A DNA stretch of 64,000 nt from Pseudomonas sp. ADAK18. GTDB taxonomy: Bacteria > Pseudomonadota > Gammaproteobacteria > Pseudomonadales > Pseudomonadaceae. The stretch covers positions 971,001-1,035,000 of the forward strand of contig NZ_CP052859.1 in assembly GCF_012935695.1 (NCBI RefSeq), read 5' to 3'. Position numbers and translations under genes: made by a program. Shown in pieces: positions 8,295-18,084 of this stretch (its first letter is position 1; each line of letters starts with the position of its first letter). A model generated the notes under the pieces. It made no database searches, was not told the origin of the DNA, and was given only the letters and a program-made list of their open reading frames with translations.

Positions 8295-8900
8295 TCAGTC
8301 CGGCTCACATCCTTTAAGCACCAACCGAATAATCGTCTGCGCCGCCGCCTCGTAATCGGCCTCATCCAGCTTGGCCTTGCCCGTTATCGCCGAAATCTGC
8401 CAATCAAAATCAGCATACGTCTGCGTCGCGGCCCAGATGCTGAACATCAGGTGATTGGGATCAATCGCCGCAATCAGTCCTTTATCCACCCAGCTCTGGA
8501 TGCAGTCGATGTTGTGCTTGGCCTGGGCGTTGAGCTGCTCGACCTGCTCGGGGCTAAGGTGCGGGGCGCCGTGCATGATTTCGCTGGCGAACACTTTGGA
8601 GGCGAAGGGCAGGTCGCGGGAGATGCAGATTTTCGAGCGGATGTACCCGCTCAGCACTTCCTTGGGATCACCGTCCGGGTTGAACGGCGTAGAAGCCGCC
8701 AGGATCGGCTCGATGATGCTTTCGAGCACCTCGCGGTAGAGGTTGTCCTTGGACTTGAAGTAGTAGTAGACGTTGGGCTTGGGCAGCCCGGCCTTGGCGG
8801 CGATGTCGCTGGTTTTGGTCGCGGCGAAGCCCTTGTCGGCAAACTCCTCACTGGCAGCCCGCAGGATCAGTTCTTTGTTGCGCTCGCGAATGGTGCTCAT
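8295..8900 (-). CDS. TetR/AcrR-family regulator (RutR-like C-terminal domain)
   Basis: 201 aa. The N-terminal helix-turn-helix starts IRERNKELILRAASEEFADK, with DIAAKAGLPKPNVYYYFKSK near 32-51. The C-terminal ligand domain resembles the YcdC/RutR type (FASEIMHGAPHLS, then SIWAATQTYADFDWQ). The ATG at 8900 is chosen; an upstream in-frame start at 8978 would begin inside a palindrome. It is divergent from the RND efflux operon 376 bp away, the usual layout for a local repressor of an efflux pump. A 158-bp imperfect palindrome begins 3 bp upstream of the start and may hold its operator. The ligand cannot be told from sequence; a pyrimidine-type or other regulon is also possible. Confidence 0.85.
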   Translation of the reverse strand: MSTIRERNKELILRAASEEFADKGFAATKTSDIAAKAGLPKPNVYYYFKSKDNLYREVLESIIEPILAASTPFNPDGDPKEVLSGYIRSKICISRDLPFASKVFASEIMHGAPHLSPEQVEQLNAQAKHNIDCIQSWVDKGLIAAIDPNHLMFSIWAATQTYADFDWQISAITGKAKLDEADYEAAAQTIIRLVLKGCEPD

Positions 8901-8903
8901 AGG

Positions 8904-9061
8904 GTGTCCAGTCTCACAGATACAGTTTCTTTTTGACGGCGTCTGTTGCCGCCATGCTGCGTCGCCGCTCCTCCCCATAGCGAGCTATGAGTCGTCGCGG
9001 CTCCTTGCCTGGCGACAACAGCCACTCGCCAAAAGAGAAACGTATCTATGAAACTGGGCAC
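8904..9061. repeat. 158-bp imperfect palindrome between tetR and the efflux operon
   Basis: The ends GTGTCCAGT (8904-8912) and ACTGGGCAC (9053-9061) are inverted. Inside, AGATACAGTTTCTTTTTG pairs with the complement of CAAAAGAGAAACGTATCT, and GTCTGTTGCCGCC pairs with GGCGACAACAGCC. The symmetry runs to the centre near 8982. It codes for nothing I recognise. It could be a palindromic mobile element (MITE-like) or an extended regulatory site carrying the tetR promoter. Confidence 0.75.
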
Positions 9062-9276
9062 TAGGTATTTCCTTGCCGAGACAGGCGGTTGCGCATGGTA
9101 GCACCGGCTTTGCACAGGGCTCAAGAATCCCGCCTGAGCCCTTGCTTGGCGGGGGTTGTAGCTGACTTTGTCTGTCTTGATGCTGAACGCATTCACGGTC
9201 GTACAGGCATACACCAGGCACGCTGCTAGAGTTCAGTCAGTGATCAATCCTGATTTCGGCGTTCGAGAGAGTAACT
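9062..9276. other. intergenic leader of the efflux operon
   Basis: No gene is visible. A 7-bp hairpin GGGCTCA...TGAGCCC occurs near 9117-9140. The efflux promoter must lie here or in the adjacent palindrome, but I find no convincing -35/-10 pair. A GAGAG ribosome-binding site precedes the GTG start at 9277. Confidence 0.4.
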
Positions 9277-10404
9277 GTGGAGAAAAGCAGACGACGTACG
9301 TTCGCCTGGGTAGTCGGCAGTGTGTTGCTGATAGCGTTATTGATTGCCTTGGGTTTGCACTTCTTTGCAGGTGGGCACAAAGGCAAGCCACCCACGCCGG
9401 GCGAGCCGGTGGCTGTGGTGCCCGTTGCCTTGCAGGACGTGCCGGTGTACATCGATGCCCTTGGCACTGTCACCCCGACCCGCAGCGTGACGGTGGTGAC
9501 CCAGGTCGATGGCATCCTCAGCAGCGTGGAATTCAAGGAAGGCCAGCGGGTCAGCAAGGGTCAGGTGATTGCACGGATCGATGATCGCGCATTAAAAGCT
9601 CAACTGGCCGTGGCCAAGGGCAACCTGGCGCACGACCAGGCGGTGTTGAGCAATGCCCAGCGCGACCTGGCACGCTACCGTGAACTGGTCAAGGCCGGTT
9701 CCACCAGCCAACAAACCGTCGACACCCAGGCCTCGTTGGTCCAGCAGCAGTTGGGCACCGTGGCTGCCGACCAGGGCAATGTGCAGAACCTTGAGGTGCA
9801 GGTGGGTTATTGCACCATCACCTCACCGGTTGACGGTGTGGTCGGCCTGCGCCAAGTGGACCCTGGCAACTACGTCACCACCGCCAGCACTACCGGTATC
9901 GTGGTGATCACCCAAATGAATCCCGCCACGGTGGTGTTCGCGGTGCCCGAGGATGACTTGGGCTCGATCAACCAGGCCCTGTCCCATGGCCCGGTGACGG
10001 TATTGGCCTACGACCGCAACAAAAAATCCCTGTTGGCCACCGGCAGCCTGTTGGCCCTGGATAACCAAGTCGACACCAGCACTGGCACGATCAAGGTCAA
10101 GGCGCAGTTCGACGATTCGGGCAATGCGCTGTTCCCCAACCAGTTCGTCAACGCGCGCCTCAAGGCCGATACCCTGGCGCAAATTACCGTGGTACCGACC
10201 CGCGCGATCCAGCATGGCAGCAAGGGCGACTTCGTGTTCGTGGTGAACGGCGACAAGGCCACCTTGCGTAACATCAAGACCGGTCCAGCCATGGGCGATG
10301 TCTCGGTGGTTCTCGAGAATGGCGTCAAGCCGGGCGAGCAAGTGGTCACCGAGGGCGCCGACAAACTGGATGATGGCTCGCCGGTGAAGGTCGTCGCCCA
10401 GTGA
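9277..10404 (+). CDS. mdtA: RND efflux periplasmic adaptor (MdtA/MuxA type)
   Basis: 375 aa with a GTG start; GAGAG lies 7 bp upstream and no ATG fits. An N-terminal membrane anchor (about 10-28, no lipobox) is followed by the first lipoyl half SVTVVTQVDGILSSVEFKEG, an alpha-hairpin (about 105-165, NLAHDQAVLSNAQRDLARY), the second lipoyl half ITSPVDGVVGLRQVDPGNYV, then beta-barrel and membrane-proximal domains ending GADKLDDGSPVKVV. It links the inner-membrane pump to the outer-membrane channel. First gene of the operon, 13 bp before mdtB. The P. aeruginosa counterpart would be MuxA. Which of the Pseudomonas MdtABC/MuxABC paralogues this is needs a tree. Confidence 0.92.
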   Translation: MEKSRRRTFAWVVGSVLLIALLIALGLHFFAGGHKGKPPTPGEPVAVVPVALQDVPVYIDALGTVTPTRSVTVVTQVDGILSSVEFKEGQRVSKGQVIARIDDRALKAQLAVAKGNLAHDQAVLSNAQRDLARYRELVKAGSTSQQTVDTQASLVQQQLGTVAADQGNVQNLEVQVGYCTITSPVDGVVGLRQVDPGNYVTTASTTGIVVITQMNPATVVFAVPEDDLGSINQALSHGPVTVLAYDRNKKSLLATGSLLALDNQVDTSTGTIKVKAQFDDSGNALFPNQFVNARLKADTLAQITVVPTRAIQHGSKGDFVFVVNGDKATLRNIKTGPAMGDVSVVLENGVKPGEQVVTEGADKLDDGSPVKVVAQ

Positions 10405-10417
10405 GGAGCTGCCGTTC

Positions 10418-13400
10418 ATGAACGTCTCGCGGCCCTTTATTGAACGCCCGGTGGCGACCACCTTATTGATGGTCGCGGTGCTGTTGCTGGGGATGCTGGG
10501 GTATCACTTGTTGTCGGTGTCGGCGCTGCCCGAGGTGGATTACCCGACCATTCAGGTCTTCACCCAATACCCTGGCGCCAGCCCGGATGTGGTCAGTTCC
10601 TCGATCACCGCGCCCCTTGAGCGTCAGTTAGGGGAAATGCCCGGCCTTAAATCCATGAACTCCACCAGCTCCGATGGCGCCTCGGTGGTGACCCTGCAAT
10701 TTGACCTGTCGCTGTCCCTGGATGTTGCCGAGCAGGAAGTGCAGGCGGCGATCAATGCGGCCGGTACCTTCTTGCCGGCCAACCTGCCGTATCCGCCGGT
10801 GTACAGCAAGGTCAACCCGGCGGATGCGCCGGTGCTGACCCTGTCCCTGACGTCCGATGTGTTGCCACTGACCAAGGTCGAAGACCTGGCTGACACCCGT
10901 CTGGCGCAGAAAATCTCGCAGATCACCGGCGTCGGCCTGGTGAGCATCAGCGGTGGCCAGCGTCCAGCGGTTCGGGTTGAAGCCAACACCTCGGCGCTGA
11001 ACAGCCTCGGCCTGTCCCTGGATGACTTGCGCACGTCCCTGGGCACAGCCAACGTCAATCAGGCCAAGGGCAATATCGACGGCAAGTTCCAGGCCTATTC
11101 CATTGGGGCCAACGACCAATTGCAGTCGGCCGAGGAATACCGCGATCTGGTGATCGCCTACAAAAACGGCGCGCCGATTCGGCTGTCGCAGATCGCCAGT
11201 TCTACCCAGGGCCCAGAGAACCCACGTCAGGCAGCGTGGACCAACAGCACACCGTCAATTGTGCTGAATATCCAGCGCCAGCCCGGCGCCAACGTGATTG
11301 AAGTAGTCGACCGCGTGCAGCAATTGCTGCCCAAGTTGCGGGCCAGCCTGCCGGGCACCTTGAAGGTCGCGGTGCTCACCGACCGCACCCAAACCATCCG
11401 TGCCTCGGTCACCGATGTGCAGTACGAACTGGCGCTGGCAATCTTGCTGGTGGTGATCGTGATTTTCATCTTCCTGCGCAATATCGCCGCCACGATCATT
11501 CCCGCCGTCACGATACCGCTGACGCTGGTGGGTACCCTGGCGGTGGCCTATGCGCTGGGGTTTTCCCTGAACAACCTGACGCTGATGGCGCTGACCATCG
11601 CCATCGGTTTTGTGGTGGATGACGCCATCGTCATGATCGAAAACATCACCCGCTACCTCGAAGCCGGTGACTCGCCGCTGGTAGCGGCACTCAAGGGTTC
11701 GGAGCAGATCGGCTTTACCATCATCTCGCTGTCCATTGCCCTGATTGCGGTGATGATCCCGCTGCTGTTCATGGGCGATGTGGTGGGCAGGCTGTTCCGC
11801 GAATTTGCCATGACCGTGGCGGTGACCATCGTTATTTCGGCGCTGATCTCGCTGACCCTGACGCCGATGATGTGCGCGCGGATGCTGAAGCATAAGCCTC
11901 AGGAACGTCGTGCGGATTTCTTTGACCGCATCAATACCCACTATGTCCGAGGCCTGGACTGGGTGTTGGCCCACCGCACCCTGACGCTGATTTCGGTGGT
12001 GCTCACCGCCGTGCTGACATTGATGACCCTGGTGATCATGCCCAAGGGCTTTTTCCCCGACCAGGACACCGGTCTGATCCAGGGTATTTCCCAGGCTTCA
12101 CCGACCATTTCCTTCCAGCAGATGCAGATTGAACAGCAACGGTTGGCGGCGCGGATCCTCAAGGATCCGGCGGTCGAAAGCCTGTCTTCCTTCGTCGGCA
12201 TCGACCAGACCAACCCGACCATCAACCAAGGCAACTTGCTGATCAACCTCAAGCCACGCGGCGAGCGTGACAGCGCCACCGAGGTGATCCGTCGCCTGGC
12301 CGATGCCAACGCCGACGACGCCGGAATCCGTCTGTACCTGCACTCGGTGCAGGACTTGACCCTGGACGCCACCGTCTCCACCACCAGTTACCGCCTGGGC
12401 CTGCAAGCCACCGACCCGGATGAACTGGAACAGTGGACCACCAAGCTGCTCGCCGCCGTCAAACAAGACCCGATGTTCACCGATGTGCAAAGCCAGGCCA
12501 TGCAGTTCGGCAACCAGATCCAGCTGACCTTCGACCGCGCCACCGCCTCACGCCTGGGCATCACGCCGCAAGCTATCGATGACGTGCTCTACGACGCGTT
12601 CGGCCAGCGCCAGGTCTCGACCATTTACACTCAACTCAACCAGTACCATGTGGTGATCGCCACTGACCATCCACCGCGTAACTTGCCGGACCTGCTGACC
12701 GGTTTGTACGTTGATATTCCCGCCGGAGGTGTGGCTCCGTTGTCGAGCATGGCGACCCTGCAGGTGGTGCGCACGCCCATCACCATCAACCGTCTGGGGC
12801 AATTTCCCTATGCCGATGTGTCCTTCAACCTCGCGCAGGGGCAAACCCTCGGCGCTGCGGTAACTCGGCTCAAGGACATTGAGGCCAAGGTCGGTTTACC
12901 GCTGTCGGTGCAGGCCAACCTGGAAGGCGCGGCGGCGACGTTCGAGTCGTCGTTGTCCAATCAGGTGTTCCTGGTAGTGGCGGCGATTGTGGTGGTGTAC
13001 CTGATGCTGGGGATTCTCTATGAGAGTTTCGTGCACCCGGTGACGATCCTGTCGACGCTATTGTCAGCGGCCCTCGGCGCCTTGCTGGCGCTGCTGGTGA
13101 CGGGCACGCAGTTCGACATCATTGGCCTGATCGGCATCGTCCTGCTGATTGGGATTGTGATGAAAAACGGCATCATGATGGTCGACTTCGCTCTGGAGTT
13201 ATTGCGCAAGGGCGGCCTGAGTCCGGCGGCGGCGATTCGCCAGGCGGCGGAGTTGCGGTTCCGGCCGATCCTGATGACCAGCATGGCTTCGCTGTTCGGC
13301 GCGGTACCGCTGGCGCTGGGCACCGGCATCGGTTCGGAGCTGCGCCATCCACTGGGCATCGCGATTATTGGCGGCCTGTTGCTGAGCCAGTTACTGACGC

Positions 13401-13480
13401 TGTTTTCCACCCCGGTGATCTTCTTGGCGATGCACAGCCTGGGGGAGCGTTTCAGCCGTCGCCCGGTTGAAACGGACTGA
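10418..13480 (+). CDS. mdtB: RND multidrug efflux permease, MdtB type
   Basis: 1020 aa, inner-membrane proton-driven RND transporter with 12 predicted membrane segments and two large periplasmic loops. The N-terminus is SRPFIERPVATTLLMVAVLL. The proton-relay aspartates are in GFVVDDAIVMIEN (TM4). The periplasmic motif FVGIDQTNPTINQGNL resembles MdtB/MuxB more than MdtC. In this subfamily two different RND subunits form a heterotrimer, and the next gene supplies the partner. GAGGAG precedes the ATG. Its stop TGA shares its last base with the mdtC ATG, so the subunits are translationally coupled. Family substrates include novobiocin, bile salts and beta-lactams; the real substrate here is unknown. 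Confidence 0.93.
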   Translation: MNVSRPFIERPVATTLLMVAVLLLGMLGYHLLSVSALPEVDYPTIQVFTQYPGASPDVVSSSITAPLERQLGEMPGLKSMNSTSSDGASVVTLQFDLSLSLDVAEQEVQAAINAAGTFLPANLPYPPVYSKVNPADAPVLTLSLTSDVLPLTKVEDLADTRLAQKISQITGVGLVSISGGQRPAVRVEANTSALNSLGLSLDDLRTSLGTANVNQAKGNIDGKFQAYSIGANDQLQSAEEYRDLVIAYKNGAPIRLSQIASSTQGPENPRQAAWTNSTPSIVLNIQRQPGANVIEVVDRVQQLLPKLRASLPGTLKVAVLTDRTQTIRASVTDVQYELALAILLVVIVIFIFLRNIAATIIPAVTIPLTLVGTLAVAYALGFSLNNLTLMALTIAIGFVVDDAIVMIENITRYLEAGDSPLVAALKGSEQIGFTIISLSIALIAVMIPLLFMGDVVGRLFREFAMTVAVTIVISALISLTLTPMMCARMLKHKPQERRADFFDRINTHYVRGLDWVLAHRTLTLISVVLTAVLTLMTLVIMPKGFFPDQDTGLIQGISQASPTISFQQMQIEQQRLAARILKDPAVESLSSFVGIDQTNPTINQGNLLINLKPRGERDSATEVIRRLADANADDAGIRLYLHSVQDLTLDATVSTTSYRLGLQATDPDELEQWTTKLLAAVKQDPMFTDVQSQAMQFGNQIQLTFDRATASRLGITPQAIDDVLYDAFGQRQVSTIYTQLNQYHVVIATDHPPRNLPDLLTGLYVDIPAGGVAPLSSMATLQVVRTPITINRLGQFPYADVSFNLAQGQTLGAAVTRLKDIEAKVGLPLSVQANLEGAAATFESSLSNQVFLVVAAIVVVYLMLGILYESFVHPVTILSTLLSAALGALLALLVTGTQFDIIGLIGIVLLIGIVMKNGIMMVDFALELLRKGGLSPAAAIRQAAELRFRPILMTSMASLFGAVPLALGTGIGSELRHPLGIAIIGGLLLSQLLTLFSTPVIFLAMHSLGERFSRRPVETD

Positions 13481-16400
13481 TGGCAATGAACCTCAGCGCG
13501 CCGTTTATTCATCGCCCCATTGCCACCACGCTGCTGGCGGCGGGGCTGGCTCTGTTTGGCGCGCTGGCGTTCAATCTGTTGCCGGTGGCGCCGCTGCCGG
13601 AAGTGGACTTTCCGACGATCAGCGTCAGTGCGTCGCTGCCGGGGGCCGATCCGACCACCGTCGCCAGCTCCGTGGCCACGCCATTGGAACGCCAGTTCGG
13701 GCAGATCGCCGGGATCACGCAAATGACCTCCTCCAGCAGCCTGGGGTCGGCGCGGATCATCATGCAGTTCGACTTGAACCGCGACATCGACGGCGCCGCC
13801 CGGGACGTGCAGGCGGCGATCAACGCGGCACGTAGCAACTTGCCCAGCGACTTGTCCGGAAACCCGACCTACCGCAAGGTCAACCCTGCGGATTCGCCGA
13901 TCATGATCATCAGCCTGACCTCCGACAGCGCCACGCCGGGGCAGATGTATGACGTGGCATCGACCCTGCTGGAGCAACGCCTGTTGCAGACCACCGGCGT
14001 CGGCGACGTGACGGTGGGGGGCGGCGCGCTGCCGGCTGTGCGGGTGGAGCTGAACCCGGATCGGCTCAATCAGTACGGCGTCAGTCTGGAACAAGTGCGC
14101 CAGGTGATCAGCGCCTCCAACGCCAACCTGCCCAAGGGCAATGTAGCGATCGGCGACCGCTCCTACGGCATTGGTGCGAATGACCAACTACTTAACACCG
14201 ATGACTACGGGCCGCTGGTGGTCAAGGAGCACAACGGTGACCTGATCCGCATTTCCGATCTCGGCTACGTGCGCGAAGACGTTCAGGACCTGCGCAACTT
14301 CGGCCTGTCCAACGGCAAGCCGGCGGTACTGCTGGTGGTGTTCAAGCAGCCGGGGGTCAACGTGATCGAGACGGTGGATGCGGTGAAGGCGTCGCTGCCG
14401 TTCCTGCAAAGCTCGATCCCTGCGTCGATCAAGCTCAACCTGCTGATGGATCGCACCACGACCATCCGCGCCTCGCTGCACGACGTTGAAGTGACGTTGC
14501 TGGTCTCGATTCTGTTGGTGACCCTGGTGACCTTCGGTTTCTTCCGCGACTGGCGCAGTACGCTGGTGCCGGCGATTGTCGTACCGCTGTCATTGCTGGG
14601 CACGTTCGGTGCCATGTATTTCCTCGGCTACAGCCTGAACAACCTGTCGCTGATGGCGTTGACCATTTCCACCGGCTTTGTAGTGGACGATGCGATCGTG
14701 GTGGTGGAAAACATCATGCGCCACCTGGAGCGTGGCAAGACTCGGGTGGAGGCCGCTCTGGCCGGGGCTCGGGAGGTGGGTTTCACGGTGCTGACCATCA
14801 GCGTGTCGCTGGTGGCAGTGTTTATTCCGCTGTTGTTGATGGGCGGGGTGGTCGGTCGGTTGTTTCGCGAATTCTCGGTGTCGCTGTCGGTGGCTATCGT
14901 GATTTCGATGCTGATCTCGCTGACGGTCACGCCGATGCTCGCCAGCGTGCTGCTGCGGGCTCCGGCCACGATCACCGAGGGCAACGAACACCCGGATTCG
15001 CGCTTTCATCGCTTTTATGACCGGACGCTGGGTTGGGTGATCGACCACTCGATTCTGATGGGGCTGGTGACGGTGCTGGTGATCGTCCTCGCCGGTGTGC
15101 TGTACGTGCTGGTGCCCAAGGGCTTCTTTCCCCAGGAGGATACCGGGCGTTTGCAGGGCAGCATCCTGGCGGCCCAGAGTATTTCCTACGGGGCGATGCA
15201 GAAGGACTTCACCGAGATCAACCACAAGGTTATGAACAACCCCAATATCGAAACCACTGCCGGTTTTGTCGGCGGTGGTGGCGGCGGAGGAGGGGCGGTC
15301 AACAGTGCGCAGTTGTTTGTGCTGCTCAAACCCCTGGATCAGCGCAAAGACAGCGCCACCGACGTGATCGGGCAGATCCGCCGCACCCTCGGCGACTTGC
15401 CAGGCACCAAGCTGTACCTGCAATCGGCCCAGGACATTACCGTGGGTGGCCGGCAGAGCGGCGCGCAGTACCAGTTCACCCTGACCGCCGACGACCAGGC
15501 CTCGCTGGATGAATGGGTGCCCAAGGTGGTGGAAGTGCTGCGCAAGTTGCCGCAACTGACTGACCTCAACACGGATCAGCAAGACAACAGCCTGTTGGCC
15601 AATGTGACGGTCAATCGTGATACCGCGGCCAGGCTCGGAGTCGGCATGTCGGCGGTGGACCAGACGCTGTACGACGCCTTTGGCCAGCGTCAGGTGTCGA
15701 CCCTTTACCGCGCGGCCAACCAGTACCATGTGGTGATGGAAATCGCCCCCGAATACTGGACCGACCCGTCGGCGCTCAAGGGCATTTATGTGCCAACCGG
15801 CAGCGAGGCCACGTCGACCAAGGGCAGCACCGCGCCGCCCAATCTGGCGACCCAGCAGCCCTTGGTGCCGCTGTCGGCGCTGGCCGATAACTCAGTGGCG
15901 CGTACGGCCATTTCCATCAGCCACCAGGGTACTTTTCCGGCGGTCACCGTCTCGTTCAACCTGGCGCCCGGCACCTCCATCGGGCAGGCCACCGCATTGG
16001 TGGATGATGCGGTGAAGCAGTTGCGCATGCCGGCCAGTGTGGTCGGCCAGTTCGCCGGCACCGCTCAGGTGTTCCAGTCGTCAGTGGCCAGCGAGCCGTT
16101 ACTGATCGTCGCCGCGCTGCTGTCGGTGTATATCGTGTTGGGCATCCTCTACGAAAACCTGATGCACCCGCTGACCATCCTCTCGACCTTGCCCTCGGCG
16201 GGCGTCGGTGCCTTGATCGCCTTGCTGGTGACCGGCACCGAGCTGTCGATCATTGCGCTGGTGGGGGTGATTCTGTTGATTGGTATCGTCAAGAAGAACG
16301 CAATCATGATGATCGACTTCGCCATTACCGAGCGCCGGGAGTTCGGCCTGACGGCCAAGGAAGCGATTCGCCGGGCGTGCCTGATTCGTTTCCGGCCGAT

Positions 16401-16611
16401 CATGATGACCACCCTGGCGGCGATCCTCGGCGCGCTGCCGTTGGTGGTGGGCACCGGCTACGGTTCGGAACTGCGCCGGCCCTTGGGGATTTCGATTATT
16501 GGTGGCTTGCTGTTCAGCCAGGTGCTGACGCTGTACACCACCCCGGTGATCTACTTGTGGCTCGACCGGGCGTCCCAGCGCCTGGGTCGGCGGAAGGAAG
16601 CCAAATCATGA
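13480..16611 (+). CDS. mdtC: RND multidrug efflux permease, MdtC type
   Basis: 1043 aa, second RND subunit, paralogous to the preceding one. The N-terminus is SAPFIHRPIATTLLAAGLAL; the TM4 aspartates are in GFVVDDAIVVVEN. The ATG overlaps the mdtB stop by one base (TGATG). The periplasmic loop that reads FTGGSRVNSG-like in MdtC carries a run of eight glycines near residue 605 (FVGGGGGGGGAVNSAQ), encoded at about 15272-15297 by mixed Gly codons. The 3' end overlaps the outer-membrane factor gene by 4 bp. It forms the MdtABC/MuxABC-type pump with its neighbours. Confidence 0.93.
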   Translation: MAMNLSAPFIHRPIATTLLAAGLALFGALAFNLLPVAPLPEVDFPTISVSASLPGADPTTVASSVATPLERQFGQIAGITQMTSSSSLGSARIIMQFDLNRDIDGAARDVQAAINAARSNLPSDLSGNPTYRKVNPADSPIMIISLTSDSATPGQMYDVASTLLEQRLLQTTGVGDVTVGGGALPAVRVELNPDRLNQYGVSLEQVRQVISASNANLPKGNVAIGDRSYGIGANDQLLNTDDYGPLVVKEHNGDLIRISDLGYVREDVQDLRNFGLSNGKPAVLLVVFKQPGVNVIETVDAVKASLPFLQSSIPASIKLNLLMDRTTTIRASLHDVEVTLLVSILLVTLVTFGFFRDWRSTLVPAIVVPLSLLGTFGAMYFLGYSLNNLSLMALTISTGFVVDDAIVVVENIMRHLERGKTRVEAALAGAREVGFTVLTISVSLVAVFIPLLLMGGVVGRLFREFSVSLSVAIVISMLISLTVTPMLASVLLRAPATITEGNEHPDSRFHRFYDRTLGWVIDHSILMGLVTVLVIVLAGVLYVLVPKGFFPQEDTGRLQGSILAAQSISYGAMQKDFTEINHKVMNNPNIETTAGFVGGGGGGGGAVNSAQLFVLLKPLDQRKDSATDVIGQIRRTLGDLPGTKLYLQSAQDITVGGRQSGAQYQFTLTADDQASLDEWVPKVVEVLRKLPQLTDLNTDQQDNSLLANVTVNRDTAARLGVGMSAVDQTLYDAFGQRQVSTLYRAANQYHVVMEIAPEYWTDPSALKGIYVPTGSEATSTKGSTAPPNLATQQPLVPLSALADNSVARTAISISHQGTFPAVTVSFNLAPGTSIGQATALVDDAVKQLRMPASVVGQFAGTAQVFQSSVASEPLLIVAALLSVYIVLGILYENLMHPLTILSTLPSAGVGALIALLVTGTELSIIALVGVILLIGIVKKNAIMMIDFAITERREFGLTAKEAIRRACLIRFRPIMMTTLAAILGALPLVVGTGYGSELRRPLGISIIGGLLFSQVLTLYTTPVIYLWLDRASQRLGRRKEAKS

Positions 16612-18017
16612 ACCTGAAATACAGCGTGCTCTTGATCAGCCTGGCGCTCGGCGGCTGCATGGTCGGCCCGGACTACCAGCAGCCGGCCATGGCGCTGCCG
16701 CAATCGTTCAAGGAAGGCGCACAGTGGCAGCGGGCGGCGGCCAATCCTCAGGGCGCCATGGACAGTCAGTGGTGGCTGGCTTATCAGGATCCGGTACTGA
16801 ACGACTTGGTGGCGCGGTCGGCCAAGGCTAATCAGTCGATCATTGCGGCTGAAGCGGCTTATCGGCTGGCCCAGGCCCAGGTGGCGTCCAGCCGAGCCGG
16901 GTTGTGGCCCACCGTCGGTGTGGGGTTGTCGGGTTCGCGAGGCTCGAGTGGCAGCAGTACCACCAGCACGACTTCCAGCGGTGTTTCGAACAGCGTCAGC
17001 GCCACCTTGACCGCCAGCTGGGAGCCGGACCTGTGGGGTGAAGTGCGGCGCGGTATCGAGTCGAGCCAGGCGACGGCCCAGCAGTCCGTTGCCTTGCTGG
17101 CCGGGGTGCGGTTGTCCATCAGTTCCAGCGTGGCTAGTAATTACCTGGGCTTGCGGCAGATGGATATCGATATCGGCCTGTTGCAACAGCAGCAAAAGAT
17201 CAACCAGCAGTTACTCGACATGATCCAGGCCCAGTACACCCAAGGCGTCGCCACCAATGACCAACTGCTGATCGCCCAGGATCAGTTGACCACCTCGATT
17301 GCCGACTTGCAGACCTCGCTGCGCGATCGCGAGCAGTTCGAGCATGCGTTGGCGGTGCTGGTGGGTGTGGCGCCGGCTGAGTTCAGCGTGGCCGCGCGTA
17401 ACGACTTCACTTTCGTCCTGCCCCGGCCGCCGCTGACGTTGCCGTCGACCTTGCTCCAGCGCCGTCCCGATGTGGTTGCAGCCGAACGCTCGGCGGCAGC
17501 GGCCAACGCGAAAATCGGTGTCGCCGAGGCGGCCTTTTTCCCCACCCTGGACCTGACGGCCCAAGTCGGCTATCGCGGCAGTGCCCTGGGCGGTCTGTTT
17601 TCCTTGCCTAATCGCATCTGGACCCTGGGGCCGGCGCTGGCCGAAACCCTCTTCGACGGCGGCGCCCGTGAAGCTGCGGTCAAACAGGCCGAGGCCAGTT
17701 ATGACCAGATCGCGGCCAATTACCGTGGCACGGTGCTCGGCGCCTTGCAGAATGTGGAAGACAACCTGTCGGCCATCAACCACCTGCAAACCCAGGCCGA
17801 TGCGTTCCAGCAGATTTACCAACGCAACCAGCAACTGTTCGGCAGCCAGGAAGCGCAGTTGCGCGCCGGCACCGTCAGCCAACAGGCCGTATTGACCCAG
17901 CAATTGATCCTGCTGCAAACCGAGCAGAACCTGCGTGATACCCAGGGCCAACTCAGCCAGGGTAGTGTGGCGCTGATCCAGAGCCTGGGCGGCGGCTGGC
18001 AACCGACAGACCGCTGA
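16608..18017 (+). CDS. outer-membrane efflux lipoprotein, NodT/OprM family
   Basis: 469 aa. The lipoprotein signal peptide MNLKYSVLLISLALGGC has a lipobox cysteine at 17, so the mature N-terminus is lipid-anchored in the outer membrane. Two OEP repeats follow; AAEAAYRLAQAQVASSRAGL and AVKQAEASYDQIAANYRG mark the helical barrel segments. The ATG at 16608 overlaps the mdtC stop (ATGA) and is chosen over an upstream in-frame start inside mdtC. It supplies the exit duct for this RND pump, equivalent to OpmB in P. aeruginosa. A serine/threonine-rich stretch (GSSGSSTTSTTSSGVS, about 103-118) is an unusual low-complexity loop. Confidence 0.92.
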   Translation: MNLKYSVLLISLALGGCMVGPDYQQPAMALPQSFKEGAQWQRAAANPQGAMDSQWWLAYQDPVLNDLVARSAKANQSIIAAEAAYRLAQAQVASSRAGLWPTVGVGLSGSRGSSGSSTTSTTSSGVSNSVSATLTASWEPDLWGEVRRGIESSQATAQQSVALLAGVRLSISSSVASNYLGLRQMDIDIGLLQQQQKINQQLLDMIQAQYTQGVATNDQLLIAQDQLTTSIADLQTSLRDREQFEHALAVLVGVAPAEFSVAARNDFTFVLPRPPLTLPSTLLQRRPDVVAAERSAAAANAKIGVAEAAFFPTLDLTAQVGYRGSALGGLFSLPNRIWTLGPALAETLFDGGAREAAVKQAEASYDQIAANYRGTVLGALQNVEDNLSAINHLQTQADAFQQIYQRNQQLFGSQEAQLRAGTVSQQAVLTQQLILLQTEQNLRDTQGQLSQGSVALIQSLGGGWQPTDR

Positions 18018-18084
18018 ACGGACTCGCCTGCCAGGCAGGCGCCGCGTTATTCTCGGCGCACTTTAACGACAGGAAGCCTGAACC

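Noticed and set aside
8904..9061. Insertion sequence
   Set aside because: Only 158 bp, no transposase frame and no clear target duplication; kept as a palindromic element only.
12098..12844. Minus-strand frames inside mdtB as overlapping genes
   Set aside because: No start signals or motifs; they are complement artefacts of the RND permease gene.
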